From: Mangrovibacterium lignilyticum
GTDB lineage: Bacteria; Bacteroidota; Bacteroidia; Bacteroidales; Prolixibacteraceae
Direction: 5' to 3'
Assembly: GCF_010882175.1 (NCBI RefSeq)
Contig: NZ_WKLH01000001.1
Coordinates: 62,001 to 126,000 of the forward strand
Length of the DNA stretch: 64,000 nucleotides
The stretch's first letter is position 1, and the number at the start of each line of letters is the position of its first letter. Under the pieces are notes generated by a model that was given only the letters and a program-made list of their open reading frames with translations, was not told the origin of the DNA and ran no database searches. This document shows, piece by piece, positions 35,353 to 44,311 of this stretch. The position numbers and the translations under genes are program-made.

Positions 35353-35859
35353 TTAAATTCCCAATTTCGTTTTTACCAAAGGCAACAAATCAATACTTTG
35401 ATTAGATTTGTAAAGAACCGCATTGCTATCGAAAACGTAAATAACGCCTTGTTCTTTCGCAACTACTTCGATTGTTTGGTTTGCTTTGTCGAAGATTGGT
35501 TGCATCAACTCAGCTTGTTTTTGCTGTAATTTTTGCTGCGCACTTTGGTTGAACGTTTGAATACGTTGTTGCAAATTTTGCAAATCTTCTTCTTTTGCAG
35601 AACGAACGATATCGGTTAATGAATCCGCCTTTTGGGTATATTCTGCCAATTTAGTTTGAAATTCTTTTTGCATGCTTGCCAATTGATCTTCGAGACCCTT
35701 GGCCTGTTGTTCCAGCGTTTTTTGAGCAGCTGTTGTTTCAGGCATCGCTTGAACTAAAGCTTGAGAATCGATATGAGCAAACTTCAAAGTTTGAGCTTTA
35801 ACCATTCCGGCTGAAACCAACATGATCGCTACCAAACAAATTTTTAAAACACTTTTCAT
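35353..35859 (-). CDS. OmpH/Skp-family periplasmic chaperone
   Basis: A 168-residue Skp-like chaperone for outer-membrane proteins. Signal peptide to about residue 22 (SAGMVKAQ), FAHIDSQALVQAMPETTAAQKTLEQQAK, then a long coiled-coil rich in Gln, Lys and Glu (residues about 40-125), and the closing strand VIYVFDSNAVLYKS. It is the second of two tandem ompH genes 42 bases apart, downstream of bamA. Confidence 0.92.
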   Translation of the reverse strand: MKSVLKICLVAIMLVSAGMVKAQTLKFAHIDSQALVQAMPETTAAQKTLEQQAKGLEDQLASMQKEFQTKLAEYTQKADSLTDIVRSAKEEDLQNLQQRIQTFNQSAQQKLQQKQAELMQPIFDKANQTIEVVAKEQGVIYVFDSNAVLYKSNQSIDLLPLVKTKLGI

Positions 35860-35901
35860 GATCTTCTATTGATTTTAATTTTGGTTGACAAATATAGAAT
35901 A

Positions 35902-36414
35902 TTAATTCTTATAACCAAGCTTTTGCAGCACCTGGTCGCTTAAGTCAAATTTGGGGTTTGTGTACAACATAGACATGCCTCCCGCCTTGTCAAATATCAC
36001 TGCGTAACCACCTTCATTGGCGATATCCTGGACTGCATTGAAAATGTCATCCTGAATTGGTGCAACCAACCCTTCCCGCTTCTGATACAAGTCCCCTTCG
36101 GGACCAAAATACTGACGTTGCAGTGACTTGTAATCTTTCTCTTTCGTAATGATCACGTCTTCCCGCTTGCGTTTCATATCGTCCGATAACAACACAGCTT
36201 CAGATTGGTAATCGCTGTACATTTTTTCAAGTTCCGCGTGCATAGCTTCCAGCTCTTTTTGATATTGCTGGGAAATTTGATCCAGTTGTTCTTGAGCTGC
36301 CGTATAGGCTGGAATATTCTCTAAAATATATTCGGTATCAACAAAAGCATATTTCTGTGCCATTGTCGCTCCTGCAACAACCAGAAAGGCAACAATAAAT
36401 AAAATCTTTTTCAT
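35902..36414 (-). CDS. OmpH/Skp-family periplasmic chaperone
   Basis: A 170-residue paralogue of the next gene: signal peptide (MKKILFIVAFLVVAGATMAQ), KYAFVDTEYILENIPAYTAAQEQLDQISQ, a coiled-coil stretch to about residue 130, and GGYAVIFDKAGGMSMLYTNP. It lies 67 bases after bamA in the same operon, which fits a role in feeding unfolded barrels to the BAM complex. Confidence 0.93.
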   Translation of the reverse strand: MKKILFIVAFLVVAGATMAQKYAFVDTEYILENIPAYTAAQEQLDQISQQYQKELEAMHAELEKMYSDYQSEAVLLSDDMKRKREDVIITKEKDYKSLQRQYFGPEGDLYQKREGLVAPIQDDIFNAVQDIANEGGYAVIFDKAGGMSMLYTNPKFDLSDQVLQKLGYKN

Positions 36415-36481
36415 GCGTTCTAAAATTAATTGTTACTACTGAATGCTATTTTAAACAAAATCCAAGCCAAAGCTGTAATCA

Positions 36482-39079
36482 TCAGAACTGCTGACCGATA
36501 ACAAAGTGGAATTGACTTCCTGACACTGAACTATCGCCGTTAACGTCGTCAAATCCATATCCCCAGTCGATTCCCATCAAACCAAACATTGGAAGGAAGA
36601 TTCGTACACCCATACCAGCTGAACGTTTCAAATTAAACGGGTTGTAGTCTTCGAAATTCATAAAGGCATTACCACCTTCCATAAATCCTAACACATAAAT
36701 CGTAGCTGACGGTTTTAAAGTTACAGGGTAACGTAACTCGACAGTCACTTTATCATACATATTTGAACCGGTTGTTGGACTCAAACTGTAATCCTGGTAA
36801 CCGCGCAAAGCAATGATGTCGGCACCATAGAAGTTGTAACCAGACATCCCCGATCCTCCAACACGGAAGCGCTCGAACGGCGAACGACGGTTTTTGTCGT
36901 AATATCCTAAGAAACCAAATTCAACATTGGTGTGCAAAACCAGGTTTCTGTTTTTTGATATCGGCGAGTACCAACCACCTTTAAATTTCCATTTGTGATA
37001 TTCGATCCATTTATAACGTTCTTCACTCGTTAACGAAGCGTTACTGTAATCTACTCCGTTGAATAAAGAGAACGGAGGTGTAAATTGTAAAGACAGTGAA
37101 AATTCGGAACCACTACGAGGGTAAAGTGGTTGATCGACCGAGTTCCTTCCAAATGTAGTTTTGAAACTCAGGTTGTTGAATTCACCGTTTCCATCGTCAT
37201 TGTCATCACTCAAGAAATAATAGTAGTTAGCCATATTTCTCAACTTATAGTGCTCCAACGAGACTTCGTGATACATGGTAAAGAAGTCATCCGGCCATTT
37301 TAACCGATAACCATAACCAATAGCAACAGACGAAGTAACCTGAATTTGATCATCTTCGGTGTTTGTATCTGTAGTCCCATAATTATAACCATAGCTGGAA
37401 CCATAGCCATAACTTGAGCCATAACCGTAGTAACCACTTCCATAAGGACTGTATGAACTGTTGTAATAATTATTCGCCGTGTAATTTACTCTCGAACGGG
37501 AGAATGAAACCGATAATGAGTTCGGCTTTTTACCTCCCAGCCACGGTTCTACAAATGACAAGCTATAGGAGTTATAAAACTTACCACTCGTTTGAGCCCT
37601 GATACTTAAAGTCTGACCATCACCTGTAGGCAGCGGTCTCCAGGCTTCTTTATTTAAAATATTACGAACCGAGAAGTTTGAAAATCTCAAACCAACCGTT
37701 CCCACGAACATACGGGCACCCCAACCACCGGATAATTCAATCTGGTCGTTCGCTTTTTCCTGCAATTCGTATTTAATATCTACCGTGCCATCTTCCGGAT
37801 GAGGAATTGGAACAGGGTTAATAGCTTCCGGGTCAAAGTGTCCAAGCTGCGAAAGTTCGCGGACCGAACGAATAATCAATGATTTGCTAAACAAATCGCC
37901 TGGGTAGGTACGCAGTTCGCGACGGGCAACGTGCTCGTGCGTTTTGGTATTACCTTCAATAATAACCCGGTTAATAGTTGCCTGGTTACCTTCGTAGATT
38001 CTCATCTCGAAGTTGATCGTATCTTGATCGATGCTGGCTTCTACCGGTTCAAGGTTGAAAAACAAGTATCCGTTATCTAAATACAGGTTACTAACTGCAT
38101 CTTCATCTTCGTTCAATCGTTTATCCAAGGTCTTTTGGTCGAAAACATCTCCTTTTCCAACACCTAAAACAGCATTCAGATAATCAGCCGGATAAACCGT
38201 ATTCCCCATCCAGCGAACATCACCAAAATAGTATTTATCCCCTTCATCGAGGTAAATATCAAGCTTCACACGACCATTCGCTAATGGTGTAATTGTGTCA
38301 GCCACAATTGTCGCATCACGATATCCCTTTTCGTTATACTTATCGATAATGTTTCCTTTATCTTCTTTGTATTTGTCTTCGAGGAATTTTTTCGTTTTGA
38401 AGAAGTTCTTGATACCACGCTCGTTGGTTTTTTTCATCGCCTTATTCAATACCCCGGATTTCATATTTTCCAAACCATGATAGGCGATTTCTTCAATTTT
38501 AACTTTTTCCTTTTTGTCGACATTAATATCCAGAATCACGCTATTAACCTGAGCGGTATCATCACGTTGCACAATATTGACGACAGTATTCAAGTACCCC
38601 TTCTCATGAAAGATGCCTGCAATAATACGCTCAGCATTGTTCAACTGGTTATCGGTTACCTGGCTTCCTTTCAGCAGCAGCACTTTTTCTGTAATATCGT
38701 TCTTTTCTGATTTACTGACACCGAAGAAGTTGACATCAGCGAGTCTTGGCCGTTCTTGGAGGTGAATTGTCAACCAAATTTGGTCGCCAATAACTTTCGT
38801 TGCTTCAATTTTCACATCAGAAAACATTTGGTTTCCCCACAACTTTTTAATGGCATTGGAGATGTCTTCTCCGGGAACCATTATTTCCTCACCAACATTT
38901 AAACCTGATATTTGAATTAACACATCGGTATCCAAATAACGAATTCCCACAACATCAATACCGGCAATCGTATATTTTTTCGGACTTGAATAGTAGATTG
39001 AAAAATTTGTCCCTTCCTCTTGAGCAAAGGTCGACAAGCTCACGATAAAGAATACAAAGAAAATTTTGAGTTTACGCAT
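36482..39079 (-). CDS. bamA: Outer membrane protein assembly factor BamA
   Basis: The central barrel of the BAM complex. The 865-residue protein has a signal peptide (to about 19), five POTRA domains (about 35-440, for example IAGIDVVGIRYLDTDVLIQISGLNVGEEI and INRVIIEGNTKTHEHVARRELRTYPGD) and a C-terminal 16-strand Omp85 barrel (GGWGARMFVGTVGLRFSNF to FHFVIGQQF, with terminal Phe). The VRGF-type loop-6 motif corresponds to ALRGYQDYSLSP. Residues about 535-568 (37376-37477) form a Tyr/Gly/Ser-rich insertion with GYGSSYGY repeats between early barrel strands. It follows uppS and precedes two ompH genes. Confidence 0.96.
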   Translation of the reverse strand: MRKLKIFFVFFIVSLSTFAQEEGTNFSIYYSSPKKYTIAGIDVVGIRYLDTDVLIQISGLNVGEEIMVPGEDISNAIKKLWGNQMFSDVKIEATKVIGDQIWLTIHLQERPRLADVNFFGVSKSEKNDITEKVLLLKGSQVTDNQLNNAERIIAGIFHEKGYLNTVVNIVQRDDTAQVNSVILDINVDKKEKVKIEEIAYHGLENMKSGVLNKAMKKTNERGIKNFFKTKKFLEDKYKEDKGNIIDKYNEKGYRDATIVADTITPLANGRVKLDIYLDEGDKYYFGDVRWMGNTVYPADYLNAVLGVGKGDVFDQKTLDKRLNEDEDAVSNLYLDNGYLFFNLEPVEASIDQDTINFEMRIYEGNQATINRVIIEGNTKTHEHVARRELRTYPGDLFSKSLIIRSVRELSQLGHFDPEAINPVPIPHPEDGTVDIKYELQEKANDQIELSGGWGARMFVGTVGLRFSNFSVRNILNKEAWRPLPTGDGQTLSIRAQTSGKFYNSYSLSFVEPWLGGKKPNSLSVSFSRSRVNYTANNYYNSSYSPYGSGYYGYGSSYGYGSSYGYNYGTTDTNTEDDQIQVTSSVAIGYGYRLKWPDDFFTMYHEVSLEHYKLRNMANYYYFLSDDNDDGNGEFNNLSFKTTFGRNSVDQPLYPRSGSEFSLSLQFTPPFSLFNGVDYSNASLTSEERYKWIEYHKWKFKGGWYSPISKNRNLVLHTNVEFGFLGYYDKNRRSPFERFRVGGSGMSGYNFYGADIIALRGYQDYSLSPTTGSNMYDKVTVELRYPVTLKPSATIYVLGFMEGGNAFMNFEDYNPFNLKRSAGMGVRIFLPMFGLMGIDWGYGFDDVNGDSSVSGSQFHFVIGQQF

Positions 39080-39093
39080 TTCCTGATTATTGT

Positions 39094-39837
39094 TTAGCTC
39101 ACAATTTGTTGACTGGTTTTTCCAAAGCGACGTTCTCTGTTTTGAAAATCATAAACAGCTTCAAACAAGCTTTCCTTGGTGAAGTCCGGCCAGAGCACCG
39201 GAGTAAAATAGAACTCGGAATAGGCGACTTGCCAAAGCAAGAAGTTACTTATCCGCGTTTCTCCACTGGTACGGATCAGTAATTCCGGATCAGGGATACC
39301 ATTTGTGGCTAAATATTTATCGATTAGTTCCTTATTGATATCTTCGGGCTGGAGTTTCCCGTCTTTTATCTCAACAGCGATTTTGCGCACCGCCTCGGTT
39401 ATTTCCCATTTGGAACTGTAGCTCAGAGCAAGAACGAGTCTAACTCCTGTACAATCTTTGAGTTCCTGAATCGACCAATTTAATTTCTCCTGAACTTCCG
39501 CTGGAAGACTATCAAAATCACCGATCATACTCAAACTTACATTCTTCTCTTTCAGCGATTCTGTCTCATTATTAATGGCATGAACCAAAAGGCCCATCAG
39601 AGCATCTACCTCCTCTTTGGGACGAGACCAGTTTTCGGTTGAGAAAGCATACAATGTCAGGTATTTAATCCCGATTTCGCTAGCACCTTCCAAAACCGAC
39701 CGAACCGATTCAACACCTTGTTCATGTCCAAAGAATCGCTCGTTTCCGTGTTGAGCAGCCCATCTGCCGTTGCCATCCATAATGATAGCGACATGTTCGG
39801 GAATCTTACTAGCATTCAATTTATCTTTCAGCGTCAT
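39094..39837 (-). CDS. uppS: Isoprenyl (undecaprenyl) diphosphate synthase
   Basis: Elongates farnesyl diphosphate to the C55 lipid carrier for cell-wall glycans. The 247-residue protein carries HVAIIMDGNGRWAAQHGNERFFGHEQG (catalytic Asp), YLTLYAFSTENWSRPKEEV, and the C-terminal LLIRTSGETRISNFLLWQVAYSEFYFTPVLWPDF, all canonical. One base separates it from the DUF6089 gene upstream and 14 from bamA downstream. Confidence 0.97.
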   Translation of the reverse strand: MTLKDKLNASKIPEHVAIIMDGNGRWAAQHGNERFFGHEQGVESVRSVLEGASEIGIKYLTLYAFSTENWSRPKEEVDALMGLLVHAINNETESLKEKNVSLSMIGDFDSLPAEVQEKLNWSIQELKDCTGVRLVLALSYSSKWEITEAVRKIAVEIKDGKLQPEDINKELIDKYLATNGIPDPELLIRTSGETRISNFLLWQVAYSEFYFTPVLWPDFTKESLFEAVYDFQNRERRFGKTSQQIVS

Positions 39838-39838
39838 T

Positions 39839-40570
39839 CTAATTTATATTATCATATGCGGGACATTTTTTGCCACCCTGATAAAAGCGGTAGCAAACAT
39901 GCACACCCAAATGATAGGTCCAATCATTATTATGAAGGGGACTCGTATATTCAGTCAAAACGCCGGTTGTTAGATTTATATTCGCTCTTGGATCATCCAG
40001 ATTATCCATTTTATCGTCGAAATATTTGCGGAACTGACTTTCCAGCCCTACGCTCCATCTTTCGCCGATATTGAATTTAAACCCAAACCCAAAAGGCATA
40101 TTTAAAGCAGTCACATTTTTATTATCACCGGCCGGATCAACGTAGGCCCCTATGGCATCTAGTGCAGCAGGGTCAAAGTCGTACGGATAAAAACTCACAC
40201 CTAAACCACCAATTAAATAGGTCGTAATGCTGTGCTTGCTACTTCCGATGATATACTTAAAAAAATTGAATTCAAACATCGCTGATACATCTGTAACTGT
40301 TTTACTGAACTCCCAGGCTGATGATTCAAATTCACCGGTTGCTTTAATTCTCTCCAACATGATGGTTCCCCGAACAGAATAACGCGGGTTAAAATTATAC
40401 CGCACAAATAATCCGCCAGCAGGTCCCAAAGAACTTTTTGTTTCGACCAAAGTCATATCTCCTGAGTAGGTTCCCAGGCCTCCCCAAAGGCCAATGTCAG
40501 CTGTTTGTTGTTGTGCTTGCGCAACTTGCAATAACATCATGCTTAGAGCAACCAAAAGCAATCTTTTCAT
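39839..40570 (-). CDS. DUF6089 family outer-membrane beta-barrel protein
   Basis: A 243-residue secreted protein: signal peptide MKRLLLVALSMMLLQVAQAQQQ, then DIGLWGGLGTYSGDMTL, alternating amphipathic strands (GPAGGLFVRYNFNPRYSVRGTIMLERI; MPFGFGFKFNIGERWSVGLESQFRKYF) and an end HLGVHVCYRFY. The family is Bacteroidota-specific and almost always sits before uppS-bamA, so an envelope-assembly role is likely. The start at 40570 was chosen because the 16 codons upstream precede a canonical signal peptide. Confidence 0.88.
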   Translation of the reverse strand: MKRLLLVALSMMLLQVAQAQQQTADIGLWGGLGTYSGDMTLVETKSSLGPAGGLFVRYNFNPRYSVRGTIMLERIKATGEFESSAWEFSKTVTDVSAMFEFNFFKYIIGSSKHSITTYLIGGLGVSFYPYDFDPAALDAIGAYVDPAGDNKNVTALNMPFGFGFKFNIGERWSVGLESQFRKYFDDKMDNLDDPRANINLTTGVLTEYTSPLHNNDWTYHLGVHVCYRFYQGGKKCPAYDNIN

Positions 40571-40669
40571 TTCCAATCTTTTTACGTGAAAGGGTTGATT
40601 AAAAAGACAGCATTGCAACTTGTTTTGGCATCAATATTAACATCTGAACATAACACCTTTCAAAGGCTA

Positions 40670-40677
40670 CAAATGTA
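40670..40677 (-). promoter_or_regulatory. Possible -7 box for the DUF6089-uppS-bamA operon
   Basis: Minus-strand TACATTTG (TAnnTTTG) about 100 bases before the DUF6089 ATG. No clear -33 partner. Confidence 0.35.
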
Positions 40678-40753
40678 ATATAATTCTCAAAACATCATGC
40701 GTGCCGCCTACTATAAAACCCAAATTGAGGTTAAAAATTGTTAAGTGAGAAAA

Positions 40754-41635
40754 TTAATTTCGGCGGTCGGTTCCCCACATGAGTTTATTACGTAAAGTAC
40801 TGAAAAACCCGTGTCCCGGTAGCTTCACCGTTTTGACAGAAAAATTGGCTTTGCTGATGACTAATTTGCCGGGGAAGTTTACGGCCTCGGAACGGGAATC
40901 GAGAGAGCATAAAAATTGCTGTCCGCGTCCTTCAACACTGAGACTAATCCGGTTATCATCGGGAACGACAATCGGACGCATAGTCAGGTTATGGGGAGCA
41001 ATTGGCGTAATGACAAAACTCTTTGAATTGGGAGGCAGAATTGGTCCGCCTACACTTAGCGAATAGGCAGTTGATCCGGTAGGCGTGCTGATGATTAATC
41101 CGTCGGCCCAGTAGGTCGTAAGATATTCATCATTCAAATAGGTATGAATTTTAATCATGGATGAGCTATCCATCTTGGTCACCGTGATTTCATTCAGCGC
41201 GTAATTAAAATCACCAAATAAATCGGTTCCGTCTTCAAACTGAAGTACCGATCTTTCTTCTATATCGTAGCGGTCACTCAATAATAGTTGAATGGCTTCT
41301 TCCAGATCGCCGCGCGAAATGGCCGATAGAAACCCCAGCCGCCCGGTATTGATTCCGATTACAGGTAATGACTTATTCTTTAGCGTCAGAATTGATTTCA
41401 GTAAAGTACCATCTCCCCCGATGCTAACCAGAAATCGAACTGACTCGGGCAATTCGTACCCAAATGTGAAAAAACCGGCGATATCCGGCATCTTATCACA
41501 GCGGCTTTTTATCGAATCGAAGAACGGCTTATATATGTAGATTTTTTCATCTTGCTGATGGAGTAATAAAAACAGCCTGCTCAAATCAGGCATAAACGAA
41601 GAATCGATACTGAGACCAAAAACAGCAACACTCAT
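40754..41635 (-). CDS. nadK: NAD kinase
   Basis: Phosphorylates NAD to NADP. The 293-residue protein has the signature FLVSIGGDGTLLKSI (GGDG motif, about residue 70), GINTGRLGFLSAI, and the C-terminal GLIISTPTGSTAYSLSVGGPILPP and ITPIAPHNLTMRPIVVPD blocks. It lies 15 bases downstream of the CBS-domain gene, in the order usual for this phylum. Confidence 0.96.
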   Translation of the reverse strand: MSVAVFGLSIDSSFMPDLSRLFLLLHQQDEKIYIYKPFFDSIKSRCDKMPDIAGFFTFGYELPESVRFLVSIGGDGTLLKSILTLKNKSLPVIGINTGRLGFLSAISRGDLEEAIQLLLSDRYDIEERSVLQFEDGTDLFGDFNYALNEITVTKMDSSSMIKIHTYLNDEYLTTYWADGLIISTPTGSTAYSLSVGGPILPPNSKSFVITPIAPHNLTMRPIVVPDDNRISLSVEGRGQQFLCSLDSRSEAVNFPGKLVISKANFSVKTVKLPGHGFFSTLRNKLMWGTDRRN

Positions 41636-41650
41636 AACTGATTGAATAAG

Positions 41651-42316
41651 CTAAATATTCATGTATTTCATCAATAATTCAAACCGGTCATCATACATGT
41701 GCTTTAAAACGCTCTCATCCATAAATACCGACCGAATTGAATAATTATATCGTACAAAGGTTTGAATTATTCCGGACAAATCCATCTGGTTGACTTTCAA
41801 TGTCACTGTAATTTCGTTTGTATTTGCTGATTTAGAAACGTAAAAGCTCAGAATTTTAGCATCATTCCCTTCAACAATACGGGCAATTTCCGAAAGCGAA
41901 TAATCATACGGATTCAGATCCAAAACCAAAACCCCACCGGGCTCCTTAACTGCCACAAGGTCGGCGAATTTGTGCGCCAGATCATTCACGGTAATCACGC
42001 CCTTGTACAAATGCTCTTCATCCAACACCGGAACGACCGAAAGTTTCAATTCCGATGCAATCGATACAACTTCGTATATATGTTGATTTTGGTGAACATG
42101 TGGAAGCAACATGTGATCGCGGCAGTCTTCCATCAAAACCTCGTTCAAATTGAGGTCATAAATGGTTTTATCGGTGATCAGACCAATATATTTATGATCG
42201 TCCACTACCGGCAAATGCGATATGCGGAAAATTTCCATCCAATTCAATGCTTTCTGCCCGTCATCAGTCAGTCGCAAGGAAGGAATAACATCTGATATGA
42301 GTTCGTTTGCTAACAA
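41651..42316 (-). CDS. CBS-domain pair protein
   Basis: A 221-residue protein with two CBS domains: MLANELISDVIPSLRLTDDGQKALNWMEIFRISHLPVVDDHKYIGLITD (1-55) and HVHQNQHIYEVVSIASELKLSVVPVLDEEHLYKGVITVNDL (75-115), followed by an ACT-like C-terminal half. CBS pairs usually bind adenosyl nucleotides. The family protein normally starts exactly at this MLA-x-x-LISDVIP position and only TTG is available there, so it most likely uses a TTG start at 42316. It is divergent from pdxJ and upstream of nadK. Confidence 0.85.
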   Translation of the reverse strand: MLANELISDVIPSLRLTDDGQKALNWMEIFRISHLPVVDDHKYIGLITDKTIYDLNLNEVLMEDCRDHMLLPHVHQNQHIYEVVSIASELKLSVVPVLDEEHLYKGVITVNDLAHKFADLVAVKEPGGVLVLDLNPYDYSLSEIARIVEGNDAKILSFYVSKSANTNEITVTLKVNQMDLSGIIQTFVRYNYSIRSVFMDESVLKHMYDDRFELLMKYMNI

Positions 42317-42355
42317 ATCTTTATTCTTAATTTTCTACTTCAAACAATTATATTG

Positions 42356-42363
42356 TAACTTTG
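42356..42363 (+). promoter_or_regulatory. -7 box of the pdxJ promoter
   Basis: TAACTTTG (TAnnTTTG) followed by CAGCCC, 18 bases before the pdxJ ATG; the mRNA leader would be only about a dozen bases. No clear -33 partner was identified. Confidence 0.55.
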
Positions 42364-42381
42364 CAGCCCTATTTAATTGTT

Positions 42382-43098
42382 ATGACCAGACTAAGTGTAA
42401 ATATAAACAAAATAGCAACACTGAGAAACTCGCGCGGCGGATCAGTACCCAGTGTTGTTGATGCTGCAATAAACTGTCAAAAGTTTGGTGCAGAAGGCAT
42501 TACCATCCACCCAAGACCAGACGAAAGGCACATCCGCAGGCAAGATGTTTATGATATTAAACCACACATTTACACAGAATTAAACATCGAAGGTTATCCG
42601 AGTGATGATTTTTTAAAATTAGTTATTGACGTGAAGGCCGACCAAGCCACGCTTGTGCCGGACAAACCGGGACAATTAACTTCGGATCATGGATGGAATA
42701 CCATTGAAAATGAAGATTTTCTTGTTGACGTTATCAATGAGTTAAAAAAACATGGTATCCGATCGTCCATATTTGTCGACCCTGATGTAAAAATGGTTGA
42801 AGGTGCCAAACGGGTCGGGGCCAATCGTATTGAGCTTTACACCGAGCCTTACGCCGCGAACTACATGAAAGATCCGGAAAAAGCGATTGCGCCGTTCATT
42901 GAAGCAGCTAAACTGGCTAAAAACCTCGGTCTGGGCATCAATGCCGGTCATGACCTGAGTTTAAAGAATCTAAAATACTTCGTCGATATGATTCCTTACA
43001 TTGATGAAGTTTCCATCGGTCACGCGCTAATCTCAGACGCGCTTTATATGGGACTTCACAACACCATTAAGGAATACCTCGAGTGCATTAAACCATAA
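42382..43098 (+). CDS. pdxJ: Pyridoxine 5'-phosphate synthase
   Basis: Condenses 1-deoxyxylulose 5-phosphate with 3-amino-2-oxopropyl phosphate to form pyridoxine 5'-phosphate. The 238-residue protein is a typical PdxJ: RLSVNINKIATLRNSRGG, ITIHPRPDERHIRRQDVYDI, QATLVPDKPGQLTSDHGWN, and IGHALISDALYMGL at the C-terminal phosphate site. The ATG at 42382 was preferred over an in-frame TTG at 42361, because the family starts MTRLSVN and because the -7 box overlaps that TTG. The next gene starts 3 bases after its stop. Confidence 0.96.
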   Translation: MTRLSVNINKIATLRNSRGGSVPSVVDAAINCQKFGAEGITIHPRPDERHIRRQDVYDIKPHIYTELNIEGYPSDDFLKLVIDVKADQATLVPDKPGQLTSDHGWNTIENEDFLVDVINELKKHGIRSSIFVDPDVKMVEGAKRVGANRIELYTEPYAANYMKDPEKAIAPFIEAAKLAKNLGLGINAGHDLSLKNLKYFVDMIPYIDEVSIGHALISDALYMGLHNTIKEYLECIKP

Positions 43099-43101
43099 TC
43101 A

Positions 43102-43914
43102 ATGGAATTATTTTTCAGGGAAGAAGGCACGCAGGGAAAGAAAATAGTCATCGTTCACGGCCTCTACGGGTCTTCGGACAATTGGCTCACTGTGGGCAAA
43201 AAGTTAGGCATGAACCATCATGTTTACCTGATTGATCAGCGTAACCACGGTCGTTCGCTAAACGCTGACGAGCATACCTACGAAATGATGAAAGAAGATT
43301 TGGCGGAATTTTTTGAACGTCAACAAATCGACAAAGCCATTGTCATCGGTCATAGCATGGGAGGAAAAACTGCGATGTATTTCGCGGCCGAATATCCTGA
43401 AAAGATTGAAAAGCTGATTATCGCCGACATTGCTCCGAAAGACTACCTGGAACTGGGCGAAAGCAGTCAATACTACCAGCATCAACTCATTCTGCAAAGT
43501 TTGATTGAGTTGCAAAACAATTGCACCGACTACAAATCACGCGATGAAATTGCTGAGTTTCTGATGTTAAAACTGGGAAGTCAGGATTTGGTCATGTTCC
43601 TGCTCAAAAGTATTTACCTGGATAAGGAAACAAAACATTTCAAATGCCGCGTTAACGTGGAAGTTCTGTATGACTCGCTCGACGAAGTCATTAGCGGGAT
43701 GAATTATCGCTGGCTCGAAGACCGGATCCCAATACTCGCCTATCCCGTTTTGTTTGTCCGGGGCGCGAAATCGGATTACCTGGGCGAAGAAGATATTAAG
43801 ATGGTGAAAGAAATTTATCCGGAAGCCAGGATCGAAACTATTCCCAATGCCGGCCACTGGTTACACGCCGAACAGCCCAAGCTTTTCATGGAGGCACTGG
43901 TTCGGTTTATTTGA
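43102..43914 (+). CDS. Alpha/beta hydrolase, YbfF-like esterase
   Basis: A 270-residue alpha/beta hydrolase: the oxyanion motif IVHGLYGSSDNW (about 15-26), QRNHGRS, nucleophile elbow VIGHSMGGKTAMYFA (Ser at about 86), and the catalytic His in NAGHWLHAEQPKLF near the C-terminus. This matches the YbfF/Abhd11 group of acyl esterases with unassigned substrate. It follows pdxJ by 3 bases, so they are co-transcribed. Confidence 0.9.
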   Translation: MELFFREEGTQGKKIVIVHGLYGSSDNWLTVGKKLGMNHHVYLIDQRNHGRSLNADEHTYEMMKEDLAEFFERQQIDKAIVIGHSMGGKTAMYFAAEYPEKIEKLIIADIAPKDYLELGESSQYYQHQLILQSLIELQNNCTDYKSRDEIAEFLMLKLGSQDLVMFLLKSIYLDKETKHFKCRVNVEVLYDSLDEVISGMNYRWLEDRIPILAYPVLFVRGAKSDYLGEEDIKMVKEIYPEARIETIPNAGHWLHAEQPKLFMEALVRFI

Positions 43915-43942
43915 ACAGCACGCCCTTTCTGCTAAGCCCGAA

Positions 43943-44005
43943 ACCATCTCAACGAAGATTCCCGCACCGTCTACGAAAACTCCAGCGTGACTTGCGAAAA
44001 CTCCC
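43943..44005 (-). repeat. Short 21-bp tandem repeat (three units)
   Basis: Units 43985-44005, 43964-43984 and 43943-43963, read on the minus strand, resemble GGGAGTTTTCGCAAGTCACGC, with a partial fourth unit to the left. They directly abut the decayed recN 3' fragment and would encode heptads such as AGVFASH and AGVFVDG if read through it. Period and the TTTCGCAA core are shared with the array at 8362-8655. Confidence 0.7.
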
Positions 44006-44027
44006 GCACGAGCTGCGCCCCCCGCAC

Positions 44028-44172
44028 CATTGGCACCACTCTGCATTTGAGCCAGCTCTTCAATACGTTCATTACCGCCTAGCTGCGAATAGATGTGTAG
44101 GTCCGATCAGCCTCATCAAACTTATACACTTTAAAATGATGTTCTCCTTTACCGGTAATTTGCAGCAAGTGC
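44028..44172 (-). pseudogene. Decayed copy of the recN 3' end
   Basis: This stretch aligns with recN positions 47723-47868 in the same orientation. A 40-base block (44111-44150) is identical to 47807-47846, and the match extends on both sides with substitutions and a one-base deletion (TAGCTGCGAAT against TAGCTGGCGAAT) that shifts the frame. The matching part of RecN is its C-terminal region (around HHFKVYKFDEADRTYTSIRQLG to LSGANA). Only the last 50 or so codons are represented and there is no start, so it is a remnant. It lies left of the two glycosylation genes while intact recN lies right of them. Confidence 0.9.
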
Positions 44173-44311
44173 TAAAGTTCTTGTGACCAATGGTAGCGAT
44201 GACTATATTTATATCTCTTTTCATTCGGATTACATTATCAGGCTCTCACCATCCTTTTGTTAAAAACAGCAAGCTATTGTTTACTATTTTACGCCAAAGC
44301 CATATATTTAT

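Noticed and set aside
42361-42381. TTG start extending pdxJ by seven codons
   Set aside because: The TTG lies inside the -7 promoter box, and PdxJ proteins start at the ATG at 42382.
43861-44046. A small minus-strand ORF of Ala/Gly/Val heptads
   Set aside because: It begins in the decayed recN tail and reads through the 21-bp repeat into the hydrolase gene antisense, so it is not a gene.
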